Shown: positions 25,199 to 37,574 of the stretch, one piece after another
Layout of the letters: each line of letters begins with the position of its first letter
How positions within the stretch are numbered: position 1 is the stretch's first letter
Assembly (NCBI GenBank): GCA_029844215.1
Contig: CM056738.1
Location: 67,485,593 to 67,549,592, forward strand
Source: Przewalskia tangutica
Taxonomy: Eukaryota; Streptophyta; Magnoliopsida; Solanales; Solanaceae
DNA length: 64,000 nucleotides
Direction of reading: 5' to 3'
Program-made: the position numbers and the translations under genes
The notes under the pieces: model-generated
Seen by the model: only the letters and a program-made list of their open reading frames with translations
The model's database searches: none
What the model was told of the DNA's origin: nothing

Positions 25199-25978
25199 TA
25201 TTCCAAGTCGCCTAAGAATTCTGATTTTGTCTCGACCATTGAAGCATTTAATGATACTCCTATTCCCTATAAGCCTGTCACGGGAGTCAAGGTTAAGGGA
25301 AACGAGGCGTCACACTTTAAGACTGTGGGTTCCAACGAGCCTCTTCCAATGTCGGGCCATTTTGATGATCAGAATACCAAGACGTTTCAGGAGGGTGTCC
25401 ATGGGACATTTATTATCCCTATTATGCAAGGATCGAAGTCAGTTGTGGGAAAGGAGCCTTGCATTAATGCTGTGGGAACCGAGGCGTTACACTTTAAGGC
25501 TGCGGGTACCAATGAGCCTCCTTCAATGACGGGTCTTTATGATGGAAAGAATACCAAGACGGTTCAGGAGGGTGCCCAAGGGACATTGATTATCCCCGTT
25601 ATGCGAGGTTCGAAGTCAGTTGTGGGAAAGAAACCTTACATTAATGTTGAGGGAGACGAGGCGTCACACTTTAAGGCTGCGGGTACCAATGTGCCTCTTT
25701 CAATGACGGGTCATTATGATGGACAGAATACTAAGACGGGTCAGGAGAGTGCCCATGGGTCATTAATTATTCCCGTAATGCAAGGATCGAAGTCAGTTAT
25801 GGGAAACAAAGTGAATTCTATTTCCAATGAGCCTAGGAACTACATGACGATTAATAAAGCGGGAGTCAAGGGGTCGGACTTAAATGACGAGGGATCCAAA
25901 GCTCACTCTCGTGCAATGAGACAACAACCCCTGAATCTAAGTGTCACTAATGAAGGGGACATCCCAATGATGCACTAG
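25199..25978 (+). pseudogene. Retroposed coding fragment with three 59-residue repeats, unknown protein
   Basis: An open frame runs without a stop from the E2 boundary to a TAG at 25976-25978, 259 codons, with the 5' part cut off by E2. After a 33-residue lead come three tandem 59-residue repeats (25298, 25475, 25652). They share HFK, a (G/S)xN(E/V)P segment, NTKT and a GSKSV motif. A polar tail ends in PMMH. A 3' trailer and poly(A) follow. There is no resemblance to gag, pol or a transposase that I can name, no signal peptide and no membrane segment. It may be a processed copy of a host mRNA or the tail of an unusual LINE. It is intact as far as it goes, so the insertion is young or the fragment was under constraint. 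Confidence 0.6.
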
Positions 25979-26220
25979 TCTTGATTTCCCCCATGAATGC
26001 ATCTATTGCACCTACTGAGCGTGCAAATGATACTCGGAAGTCACAATATGATTTAATTCCCTCCTGTAACGTCACCTTTGTGTGAACGCCCCATCACCCT
26101 CTCTTTCATTTCGTGTTTATGCTTACGTTGAGGATTGAGAACCCTCAACGACTGATTGTAGCTCCCTTTTATTTTCGTTTGTTCTTTTATAATATTTGCA
26201 TTTACCTAAAAAAAAAAAAA
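25979..26220 (+). other. 3' untranslated trailer and poly(A) tract of the retrocopy
   Basis: 230 bp without an ORF, with a perfect 8-bp inverted repeat cgttgagg (26126-26133) and cctcaacg (26143-26150). It ends in gcatttacct followed by 13 A at 26208-26220. The next base is mid-LTR sequence of E3. A 3' poly(A) at an abrupt junction with unrelated LTR sequence marks target-primed retroposition. The tttacct-poly(A) end is reminiscent of plant L1 LINE tails, by recollection only. Confidence 0.7.
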
Positions 26221-27000
26221 TCAAGTCCCATAACTTGAAAAATAAAGTCTCATAACCTTTTAAGAAATCAAGGTTCATAGTCTTAAAACTTCATAACATA
26301 AACTCTTTTAAATTAAGTAACATATACTTTTATGACCTGTGAATAGGTTATACTCGTTTATAACGATCTTATTAAAGCAGCCATGATCTAGAAAATGTAA
26401 TACAATTTTATCTTATCTTAGTTTCTATGCAGATGGAGAATTCTACTTATTTTAATATAATTGATTGTCGATACATTTTTATTAACGCTGCAATGGCTTG
26501 TTCGATACTATTCTCATTAGTGCATTAAATTAGGAAGGTCACCTCGACTCCACATACTTCCTAACGACTCTTACCAACATCCCCCATAAGACTTGGTAAG
26601 AACTTAGGATAACTTAGACATATCTTTTACATAGAGTAAATCAACATACGTACCTCTTAACTTCTATGAGTAGAAGGAATCATGAAATAACACCACATGT
26701 ATATTTCATACGTAGAATCATGCCAAAAGAAGGAAGATGTTCACATACCTCGCGACGACTAACGATACGTAGCACTATGCTCCAAAGTACTTCAACCTTG
26801 TTAGCTTTTCCACCATTCAAGTAGAATACGCTACACGTAGTACTTCAACCTATAATAACCATAACATGTCTATCAACTCCTAGCTTATTAATGTGGAATA
26901 ATACTAAGTGTTAGGTCTCTTATTATACAGAAATTTGGGTAGCACTTCCTTTGTTTCTACGTACTTTTAAACCTTTTTCAAGGCCCGAAATCAACAACCA
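26221..27000 (-). repeat. E3 LTR fragment, left piece
   Basis: Matches the E5 LTR from about 42275 to 43024 in the same order, including the block at 26369-26450 around agccatgatctag and ttcacatacctcgcgacg near 26740. It begins at the poly(A) junction and ends at the E4 target duplication aacca (26996-27000). It continues at 37256, across E4. E3 is the oldest recognisable layer in this half. Confidence 0.85.
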
Positions 27001-27963
27001 TGTCACGACCCGACCCCGGGCCCGCGACTGGTGCCCTACCTGGGCACCCTTACAGGTCTACATCAGAGATAATCAGCGGAACATATATGAAACAAAAAAA
27101 AAAAATTATCAAAGATAAAATCAACAGGTTAGCCGATAAGGCTACCTTCTTGGATAGTAAATACATACGAAGCAGTTGCCTCCTTTCCTTTACAAACTGA
27201 CCCATAATATGTGACTACAGACCTCTAAGAGTTTTAACATAACAACTGTGGCGGGACAGGGCCCCGCCATACCCCTGAATATACATGAATCTACTACCTC
27301 AGGGAAAACCGTACCAAGAGCTAAGCCTTCGGAGCAAATGGAGCTTTCTCTCAAAAACTGAACCAAGATCCTAAGAGCAAGGATCACCAACCTGGGTACC
27401 TAAAACCTGCGGGCATGAACGCAGCCCCCCGAAGGGGTCAAGACAACAGTTTAATATGGAATGAATATAACGTCTGATAAACAAATCATAATCAGACAAA
27501 AGAATGACAGGGACAAGTATAAAAAGTACATACCAGATCCTGCCGTGTCATTACCACTTATGAACTTAATCGTACCTTATTATCTTTTCCCATTTTCAAT
27601 AAAAGTTATAGTCACACTCTTATGTACATGATTAGGAAAATCATTAAGTTCATTACCATAAAACTTACTTATCTTTCATAACACAATCCGACCCTTTTAT
27701 GGAGGGACGCATATACTACCCGGCCCAATCCAAGACGCGATCAAGTCACACAAAATAGCAAAGTGTGGCCGTGGAATCCCCCATCACTGCCGACAGCTAT
27801 AAGTGTAAAATATAACCATGTGGCGCCCGTGGCATCCCACCTCACTGTCGGCGTACACATACACAATACATATATATATCTCCTGCCCGTGGAATCCCAC
27901 ATCACTGTCGACAGCTATAAGTGTAAAATATAAACATGGGTCTCATGCCCATACATCAATCAA

Positions 27964-28190
27964 GCAGGTGGTATAACGTCTTGGGGGTTACCCCTCATTT
28001 ATACTCTTACACTGGAGCAGGTGGTATAGCGTCTTGGGGGTTTACCCCTCACTGATACTCTTACCCTGGAGAAGGTGGTAAAGCAGGTGGTATAGCGTCT
28101 TGGGGGTTTACCCCTCACTGATACTCTTACCCTGGAGAAGGTGGTATAACGTCTTGGGGGTTTACCCCTCATTTATACTCTTACCCTATC
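27964..28190. repeat. ~54-bp tandem repeat, about 4 copies
   Basis: Units share gtggtataacgtcttggggg and cccctca...atactcttac. The counterpart in the other E4 LTR is at about 33670-33895, with the same number of units. Not seen in the E1, E2 or E5 LTRs. Confidence 0.85.
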
Positions 28191-28424
28191 TCGACCGACC
28201 ATCTAACAATACATAAGCACTACCATGTCCTTTATAAAAATCCGGGAATTTAACCCAAGTACTCCAAATAACTGAAGCATACCCGTGGAATCCCACATCA
28301 CCGCTTCGACGCGTCAAGTAACTTACAACAAGACAGCCGGCCCTCCAACCGAGAGTCGCGGCAACGTAATAAAACATAATACTTGCACTCAAAGGCTATC
28401 ACCAACACATATAGGCTAATTCTC

Positions 28425-29055
28425 AATTAACCAAGCCAAAGTACTTATCAAGGCACACATAGAATAATTCTCATTTAACAAGCCAAAGTACTTATCAGGG
28501 CACAAATAGAATAATTCTCATTTAACAAGCCAAAGTACTTATCAGGGCACAAATAGAATAATTCTCAATTAATCAAGCCAAAGTACTTATCAGGGCACAA
28601 ATAGAATAATTCTCATTTAACAAGCCAAAGTACTTATCAGGGCACAAATAGAATAATTCTCAATTAATCAAGCCAAAGTACTTATCAGGGCACAAATAGA
28701 ATAATTCTCATTTAACAAGCCAAAGTACTTATCAGGGCACAAATAGAATAATTTTCAATTAATCAAGCCAAAGTACTTATCAGGGCACAAATAGAATAAT
28801 TCTCAATTAATCAAGCCAAAGTACTTATCAGGGCACAAATAGAATAATTCTCATTTAACAAGCCAAAGTACTTATCAGGGCACAAATAGAATAATTCTCA
28901 ATTAATCAAGCCAAAGTACTTATCAGGGCACAAATAGAATAATTCTCATTTAACAAGCCAACGTACTTATCAGGGCCCAAATAGAATAATTCTCAATTAA
29001 TCAAGCCAAAGTACTTATCAGGGCACAAATAGAATAATTCTCATTTAACAAGCCA
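28425..29055. repeat. 47/48-bp minisatellite, about 13 units plus a partial one
   Basis: The unit is aagccaaagtacttatcagg plus gcacaaatagaataattctc, ending in either catttaac or caattaatc. The two end types alternate in places, suggesting growth by 95-bp dimers. The array stops at a half unit running into actacgtacgtac. The array in the other E4 LTR is one unit longer. Confidence 0.95.
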
Positions 29056-31054
29056 AAGTACTACGTACGTACATTCTTTTCAAAAGACTCCTTTCCAAAT
29101 AAAACTTCCCCGATACTAACAACCGTAGTATCAAGTCCTATCCACCTTTCAGGACAAGTCACAATACCTTTTTAGAAATACAATTACCGGCTTCTAAATC
29201 AAGTGACTTCTTTATTAAAAACCTTAAGCAATTGGTACCTTTAAAACAATTTGCCCTTCCTTGATACAAGTTATTTCTTTGATTACTTTATTAGAGAAAA
29301 CCATTCTCTTAACCTTCCATAAAGCCGTTATAACCAACTTCCCATAAAGCCGTGATAACCCTTTATGGTTTAGACCAACACGTTCCTTTTATAACCAAGA
29401 GACTTCTACTTTTTGAAACCAAGTATTATATACTTTCAAATCAATTCTCATAACTTTCAAAAATACAATTAGTCTCTTAACCTTTAGAAAAAAAGTGACT
29501 CCTTTTATTATAAAACCTTAGGCAATTGATGCCTTAAAAACAAGTTGCCTTTTCATTAAAATCAAGTCATTTATCTTTCCATAAAGCAAATATAACTAAC
29601 TTCCCATAAAGCCGTTATATTCACTTTATACCTTAGCCAAAAATAATTTCCTATCCAAAGGACTTATACGTTTAAAACGGAACAAGTATCACATACTTTA
29701 AAACTCTTCAAGTCCCTTAACTTTAATAAAACTTAAGACATCCTTTATACTTTCAAAGAAGTGAGTTAATCTCCCAACTCACCCGACTTGGCTATTCACA
29801 AACTAGTAAAGGATATCAAGGTGTTGTACGTCTACCGTACTACATACGTGCAACTAGTCATGCTCAAAGATGGGAAAAGTTCTACATAGAGTAGATCACA
29901 CAACTACCTCTTAATTTCTAAGAGTAACAGGAAACATTAAATGATACCACAGGTATATTCCATACATAGAATCATCCCTAAGGAAGGAAGAGGTTCACAT
30001 ACCTCGCGACGATTGTCGACAAGTAGCAAAATGCTCCAAAGTACTTCAACCTTGAGCTATTCCATTCTTCAAGTAGGATACGCTATACTTAGTACTTCAA
30101 CCTATAATGGTCACCATACGTCCGTTAACCTCTTATTTCAAACGTAGAATATTCTAAGTGCTAAGTCGCTAAATTCTATGGAAAATCGGACAGCACCTCC
30201 TTTGTTTTTACTTACTTGCCACCTTTTTCAAGGCCGAATAAAATAACCAAACACGCCACATTTAAGGCCCAATCAAAGAAATTAACAATAGGGGATTACA
30301 CGTCTACTAGACGTGTAAAATTCCGCCCCACAACGATATCAATTTAATACAACTTACTAGGCCAATTCGGCTACCTTGAATTACTACCACATCAATTCTT
30401 ATCAAATTTCTATTTCAATCCAAATGTTAGTATAACATGATATCAAGTCGCAACCAATTATAACTACTATAATCTTCAAGTCAATAACATGCGACGATTC
30501 TAATAACGACCAAATTGTAATCCAACTTAACATGGCTTACATTACATTTCGGATTTTCAAGGCTACAATCAATCTATAATCCTTATAAACTTCAATACAT
30601 ATACTTCATGCTAGCAACAAGTAAAGCTAACAACAATATAAATAATCTTGTAACACTTTCAAGAACAAGATTATACCTCAACGAATCTTAATCCATTCTT
30701 CAAATCCGAAGTCGCTCCTTAGCAACTTAGAGCCTCTTCAAGAAACTTCAATCCGCTACTTGAGACCCTTAGAACCATACCAACAACTTTCCTTCAAACT
30801 TCCAATCCAAAACCTAGAAAGCCACTAGGTTTTCACTTTGCGACTAATACGAAAACTCTCTTTTTCCGGGATTTTTCTATTGAGATATGCTTACAATATA
30901 CTCAAGAACCTTGGTTTAAAGTGGGAAGATTATTGGACAACAAACAAAAAAATTTCTTGTTCAAATGAGCTCAAAGCCGAGAGCTCCTAATGCCTAAGCT
31001 CCAATTCTCTAAAAATTTTCTAAGTGTTATGACAAGTCTTGCTACTAGTACTAC

Positions 31055-31060
31055 TATATA
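31055..31060 (-). promoter_or_regulatory. TATA box of E4 3' LTR
   Basis: TATATA on the minus strand, about 500 bp inside the U3 terminus. The counterpart is at 36745-36750 in the 5' LTR, which is the one that would drive E4 transcription. Confidence 0.55.
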
Positions 31061-31561
31061 GTTCAATGGAGGGTCAATATTTGCACATATGTGTGGTTAG
31101 GATGAAACTCTTTTAAAAAATCAAGACTTTGGTCCCATTGACTAAGTCAACATTGTCAGGCTCTCTACTTGCAAGACTTGGTCATCTAAACAATGGTCAA
31201 GTGACCCTTTTGCCCATGTAATTTTCGTCCAAGACATTATAAGGGGGGGTGACACATGTCGCCCTCCCATTCGTCCATATAATTCTGTAACCCTTGTGGG
31301 CCCCACAAAACGTAAAATTCCTCGGGTGGGCCCCACAAAAAAAATCAAAACCGTACAACCTAATTTCCATAATGATAAAACATTCCATAATCCTCAATTA
31401 ATGCATTTTGAGAACCTAATTCTCACCAACGAACATTTTTCCTTTCCGACGTTCGGAAGATTTTCCGTCGGAAAAATAATTCTTCCTTTCGTACTCTTTT
31501 CAAGTCTTGTGTTCCTTACTTACATTCTCTTAAACATGTCCTGGAGTTACGGGGTGTAACA

Positions 31562-32718
31562 TTCTTCCCCCCTTAGAAACATGCATCCCCGAATGTTCTT
31601 TCGGAGTCCAATCTAAATAGATAGCGACATAGTCTCCTTTTTACTACACCCTTCATACAACATATGCCACCCATGGCCACATAACAATACTCATACTAAC
31701 ATGCATACATAACTTCCATACCGATTCTGGCCTCTAATCCCTGGAGTCACTCTATAAAACAATATAAGGCCATTTCCGCCACAACTGGTTCGGTGGAACG
31801 CGTCCACGAACCCGTAAAACAATTAACTAGACTTGGGCCTTGCACCCTCGTGACCCTGTCACGTAGCGGAACTACTACCAACTGATCCCACTCCATTCCA
31901 GGCCATGGGGAGACCCGTAACAGGTCCTCAACCCGACTCAGCGTCGCACTTAACTCTTATCCTTGGTCTGACTTAAAATCTTATTGCCAGAGAAAGCCTT
32001 ATATACCTAAGGTCTCGGCAGTAATCAATATTCTTAGGCTCGCAATTTCCATGCTCCAAGCCTACCTTACCAGTCCCCCAGTAAACGGGTACAAAAACTT
32101 CTCATAAAACCAAAACCATGTTGTCTCGATCACAACAACCATTACTTACTCTATACGGACCTCATCCGTACAATTCTCTTAAGCCTACTACGCAGCTTAA
32201 TCTATTAACATGACATTCCGTTAGGTTCCTTAACATGGCTTCTTAAGGGTTCACTACCCTATCAGACAGCTCATCCTTTCCCAATTATCTCGAAATAAAA
32301 CACAAAACCTTGGCGAAAATTCATTAACTATTCCATACCTTCCCGGTATCTAGTTAGTCTTTACCAATTCCTGGTAATCTAAAATCATTCTAGGCAACGT
32401 CGTCGACCTCATACATAACTCCGTATAGATGTATGTCACAATACCAACTATACTATAATCATTACCAACCTGGATACGCAATCCACATAGTCATTCTGGT
32501 CATCGCTTCTTCTCGTGGCAATCAACATAACTCGTTAGGAGAGACGACCTAACAACACATTTCTATCGCACGATCTCGAGTGAGAAGAATGGAAACTAAT
32601 CCTAAATGTCTGCAAAGATCACGATTATAGATGTGGTGCACAACACACCGATAATCAAGACTACTAGACACGCGATGCGTAGACACTTTCCGAGGACTAA
32701 CCGCTCGATACCACTTTT
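31562..32718 (-). other. E4 interior: oligopurine tract, non-coding DNA, leader, PBS
   Basis: Starts with the oligopurine tract (31562-31577, ctaaggggggaagaa on the minus strand) and a damaged form of the adjoining hairpin. The 31780-31990 part matches E1 7120-7310. The end nearest the 5' LTR (32560-32718) matches the gag leaders of E1 and E2. The PBS at 32703-32713 reads TGGTATCGAGC on the minus strand, where initiator tRNA-Met requires TGGTATCAGAGC. Where gag would start, the sequence runs straight into 3' non-coding DNA. Confidence 0.8.
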
Positions 32719-34124
32719 GTCACGACCCACCACGGGCGCGATCGTGCCCTACACGGCACCCTTACAGGTATACATCAGAGATAATCAGCGGAACATATAT
32801 GAAACAAAAAAAAAAATTATCAAAGATAAAATCAACAGGTTAGCCGATAAGGCTACCTTCCTGCATAGTAAATACATACGAAGCAGTGGCCTCCTTTCCT
32901 TTACAAACTGACCCACAATATGTGACTACAGACCTCTAAGAGTTTTAACATAACAACTGTGGCGGGACTGGGCCCCGCCATACCCCTGAATATACATGAA
33001 TCTACTACCTCGGGGAAAACCGTACCAAGAGCTAAGCCTCCGGAGCAAATGGAGCTTTCTCTCAAAAACTGAACCGAGATCCTAAGAGCAAGGATCACCA
33101 ACCTGGGTACCTAAAACCTGCGGGCATGAACGCAGCCCGGAAGTCGCATAACAGTGCGAATATGGAGCAGAATATAACGTCTGATAAACAAATCATAATC
33201 AGACAAAGAATGACAGGGACAAGTATAAAAAGTACATACCAGATCCTGCCGTGTCATTACCACTTATGAACTTAATCGTACCTTATTATCTTTTCCCATT
33301 TTCAATAAAAGTTATAGTCACACTCTTATGTACATGATTAGGAAAATCATTAAGTTCATTACCATAAAACTTACTTATCTTTCATAACACAATCCGACCC
33401 TTTTATGGAGGGACGCATATACTACCCGGCCCAATCCAGGACGCGATCAAGTCACACAAAATAGCAAAGTGTGGCCGTGGAATCCCCCATCACTGCCGAC
33501 AGCTATAAGTGTAAAATATAACCATGTGACGCGCCCGTGGCATCCCACCTCACTGTCGGCGTACACATACACAATACATATATATATCTCCTGCCCGTGG
33601 AATCCCACATCACCGCCATGCCTATAAGTGTAAAATATAAACATGGGTCTCATGCCCATACATCAATCAAGCAGGTGGTATAACGTCTTGGGGGTTACCC
33701 CTCATTTATACTCTTACCCTGGAGCAGGTGGTATAGCGTCTTGGGGGTTTACCCCTCACTGATACTCTTACCCTGGAGAAGGTGGTAAAGTAGGTGGTAT
33801 AGCGTCTTGGGGGTTTACCCCTCACTGATACTCTTACCCTGGAGAAGGTGGTATAACGTCTTGGGGGTTTACCCCTCATTTATACTCTTACCCTATCTCG
33901 ACCGACCATCTAACAATACATAAGCACTACCATTTCCTTTATAAAAATACGGTAATTTAACCCAGTACTCCAATAGCGGAAGCATACCTGGAATCCCACA
34001 TCACCGCTTGTCGACGTCCAAGTAACTTACAACAAGACAGTCGGCCCTCCAACCGAGAGTCGCGGCAACGTAATAAAACATAATACTTGCACTCAAAGGC
34101 TATCACCAGCACATATAGGCTAAT

Positions 34125-34812
34125 TCTCAATTAACCAAGCCAAAGTACTTATCAGGGCACACATAGAATAATTCTCATTTAACAAGCCAAAGTACTTATC
34201 AGGGCAAAAATAGAATAATTCTCATTTAATCAAGCCAAAGTACTTATCAGGGCACAAATAGAATAATTCTCAATTAATCAAGCCAAAGTACTTATCAGGG
34301 CATAAATAGAATAATTCTCAATTAATCAAGCCAAAGTACTTATCAGGGCACAAATAGAATAATTCTCATTTAATCAAGCCAAAGTACTTATCAGGGCACA
34401 AATAGAATAATTCTCAATTAATCAAGCCAAAGTACTTATCAGGGCACAAATAGAATAATTCTCATTTAACAAGCCAAAGTACTTATCAGGGCACAAATAG
34501 AATAATTCTCAATTAATCAAGCCAAAGTACTTATCAGGGCACAAATAGAATAATTCTCAATTAATCAAGCCAAAGTACTTATCAGGGCACAAATAGAATA
34601 ATTCTCATTTAACAAGCCAAAGTACTTATCAGGGCACAAATAGAATAATTATCAATTAATCAAGCCAAAGTACTTATCAGGGCACAAATAGAATAATTCT
34701 CATTTAACAAGCCAAAGTACTTATCAGGGCACAAATAGAATAATTCTCAATTAATCAAGCCAAAGTACTTATCAGGGCACAAATAGAATAATTCTCATTT
34801 AACAAGCCAAAG
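34125..34812. repeat. 47/48-bp minisatellite, about 14 units plus a partial one
   Basis: Same unit and half-unit end as 28425-29055, one unit longer, with the order of catttaa and caattaat ends rearranged. As the two LTRs were identical at insertion, the array has changed since then. Confidence 0.9.
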
Positions 34813-36744
34813 TACTACGTACGTACATTCTTTTCAAAAGACTCCTTTCCAAATAAAACTTCCCCGATACTAACAACCGTAGTATCAAGTCCTATCCACC
34901 TTCGTGACAAGTCACAATACCTTTTAGAAATACGCACGCTTTTAAATCAAGTGACTTCTTTATTAAAAACCTTAAGCAATTGGTACCTTTAAAACAATTT
35001 GCCCTTCCTTAATACAAGTTATTTCTTTGATTACTTTATTAGAGAAAACTATTCTCTTAACCTTCCATAAAGCCGTTATAACCAACTTCCCATAAAGCCG
35101 TGATAACCCTTTATGGTTTAGACCAACACGTTCCTTTTATAACCAAGAGACTTCTACTTTTTGAAACCAAGTATTATATACTTTCAAATCAATTCTCATA
35201 ACTTTCAAAAATACAATTAGTCTCTTAACCTTTAGAAAACAAGTGACTCCTTTTATTATAAAACCTTAGGCAATTGATGCCTTAAAAACAAGTTGCCTTT
35301 TCACTAAAATCAAGTCATTTATCTTTCCATAAAGAAAATATAACTAACTTCCCATAAAGCCATTATATTCACTTTATACCTTAGCCAAAAACAATTTCCT
35401 ATCCAAGGGACTTATACGTTTAAAACGGAACAAGTATCACATACTTTAAAACTCTTCAAGTCCCTTAACTTTAATAAAACTTAAGACATCCTTTATACTT
35501 TCAAAGAAGTGAGTTAATCTCCCAACTCACCCGACTTGGCTATTCACAAACTAGTAAAGGATATCAAGGTGTTGTACGTCTACCGTACTACATACGTGCA
35601 ACTAGTCATGCTCAAAGATGGGAAAAGTTCTACATAGAGTAGATCACACAACTACCTTTTAACTTCTAAGAGTAACAGGAAACATGAAATGATACCACAG
35701 GTATATTCGACAAGTAGCAAAATGCTCCAAAGTACTTCAACCTTGAGCTATTCCATTCTTCAAGTAGGATACGCTATACTTAGTACTTAAACCTATAATG
35801 GTCACCATACGTCCATTAACCTCTTATTTCAAACGTATAATATTCTAAGTGCTAAGTCGCTAAATTCTATTTAAAATCGGACAACACCTCCTTTGTTTTT
35901 ACTTACTTGCCACCTTTTTCAAGGCCGAATACAATAACCAAACACGCCACATTTAAGGCCCAATCAAAGCAATTAACAATAGGGGATTACACGTCTACTA
36001 GACCTGTAAAATTCTGCCCCACAACGATATCAATTTAATACAACTTACTAGGCCAATTCGGCTACCTTGAATTACTACCACATCAATTCTTATCAAATTT
36101 CCATTTCAATCCAAATGTTAGTATAACATGATATCAAGTCGCAACCAATTATAACTACTATAATCTTCAAGTCAATAACATGCGACGATTCTAATAACGA
36201 CCAAATTGTAATCCAACTTAACATGGCTTACATTACATTTCGGATTTTCAAGGCTACAATCAATCCATAATCCTTATAAACTTCAATACATATACTTCAT
36301 GCTAGCAACAAGTAAAGCTAACAACAATATAAATAATCTTGTAACACTTTCAAGAACAAGATTATACCTCAACGAATCTTAATCCATTCTTCAAATCCGA
36401 AGTCGCTCCTTAGCAACTTAGAGCCTCTTCAAGAAACTTCAATCCGCTACTTGAGACCCTTAGAACCATACCAACAACTTTCCTTCAAACTTCCAATCCA
36501 AAACCTAGAAAGCCACTAGGTTTTCACTTTGCGACTAATACGAAAACTCTCTTTTTCCGAGATTTTTCTATTGAGATATGCTTACAATATACTCAAGAAC
36601 CTTGGTTTAAAGTGGGAAGATTATTGGACAACAAACAAAAAGTTTCTTGTTCAAATGAGCTCAAAGCCGAGAGCTCCTAATGCCTAAGCTCCAATTCTCT
36701 AAATTTTTTCTAAGTGTTATGACAAGTCTTGCTACTAGTACTAC

Positions 36745-36750
36745 TATATA
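36745..36750 (-). promoter_or_regulatory. TATA box of E4 5' LTR
   Basis: TATATA on the minus strand, about 505 bp from the U3 start at 37255. It would place the E4 RNA start near 36715. Confidence 0.55.
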
Positions 36751-37255
36751 GTTCAATGGAGGGTCAATATTTGCACATATGTGTGGTTAGGATGAAACTC
36801 TTTTAAAAAATCAAGACTTTGGTCCCATTGACTAAGTCAACATTGTCAAGCTCTCTACTTGCAAGACTTGGTCATCTAAACAATGGTCAAGTGACCCTTT
36901 TGCCCATGTAATTTTCGTCCAAGACATTATAAGGGGGGGGGGGTGACACATGTCGCTCTCCCATTCGTCCATATAATTCTGTAACCCTCGTGGGCCCCAC
37001 AAAACGTAAAATTCCTCGGGTGGGCCCCACAAAAAAAATCAAAACCGTACAACCTAATTTCCATAATGATAAAACATTCCATAAACCTCAATTAATGCAT
37101 TTTGAGAACCTAATTCTCACCAACGAACATGTTTCCTTTCCGACGTTCGGAAGATTTTCCGTCGGAAAAACAATTCTTCCTTTCGTACTCTTTTCAAGTC
37201 TTGTGTTCCTTACTTACATTCTCTTAAACATGTCCTGGAGTTACGCGGTGTAACA

Positions 37256-37574
37256 AACCAACATGCCACATTTAAGACGCAACAAACCAACAGTTCAAAG
37301 GGGATTATACGCCCAACATGACGTATAAAATTCTGCCCCGCAATTAATGTAAAATTGTCCAACAACTTGAGCCATTTTCGGCAATCACAAGGATAACACC
37401 ACATCTATTCTTTTCCAATTCCTTTTCAATCCAAGTTGTTATCCTAACATGTTATATAGTCGCAATCAAATTTAACAATTATAATCTCTTATTTATGTGA
37501 CATGCGGCAATAGTAATTAATAACTAAATTGATTTACAAACTTAATGGCTAATCATGCCAATCTCGGATTTGAG
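37256..37574 (-). repeat. E3 LTR fragment, right piece
   Basis: Continues the LTR broken off at 27000 (aaccaacatgccacatttaa matches the E5 LTR near 43025). It is itself broken at 37574 by E5. Joining 26221-26995 and 37256-37574 gives an uninterrupted LTR segment colinear with E5 42275-43330. Confidence 0.85.

Larger units (their letters stand above)
27001..31561 (-). repeat. E4 3' LTR, 4561 bp
   Basis: From tgtcacgacccgacccc to ggggtgtaaca. It contains repeats of cgtggaatccc/cgtggcatccc at 27770-27920, a ~54-bp repeat (27964-28190), the long 47-bp minisatellite (about 28425-29055), paired cataaagccgttataacc-like copies near 29318, and the 9-bp U3 inverted repeat near 31446-31475. A TATATA box is at 31055-31060. 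Confidence 0.9.
27001..37255 (-). mobile_element. E4: gag-less, pol-less LTR element with giant LTRs (LARD-like)
   Basis: Complete element flanked by 5-bp target duplications AACCA (26996-27000 and 37256-37260). Minus-strand order: 5' LTR 32719-37255 (4537 bp), PBS, 1157-bp interior, oligopurine tract, 3' LTR 27001-31561 (4561 bp). LTRs make up about 89% of the element. The interior has no gag or pol reading frame on either strand, though the leader and 3' non-coding part match those of E1 and E5. This fits a large retrotransposon derivative moved by another element's proteins. The LTRs are alike over long stretches, differing by a 57-bp deletion at 35708, one minisatellite unit and clustered small changes. 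Confidence 0.9.
32719..37255 (-). repeat. E4 5' LTR, 4537 bp
   Basis: Partner of 27001-31561. Differences include altered CAG/CTG-rich spots at 32719-32760 and 33130-33170, one extra minisatellite unit (about 34125-34812), and a 57-bp deletion at 35708/35709 that removes the ttcacatacctcgcgacg segment kept in the other LTRs. The right end is cgcggtgtaaca at 37255, followed by the AACCA duplication. Confidence 0.9.

Noticed and set aside
28425..29055. Possible CRISPR array
   Set aside because: Units follow each other directly with no unique spacers, the sequence is plant LTR, and it recurs in the other LTR. It is a minisatellite.
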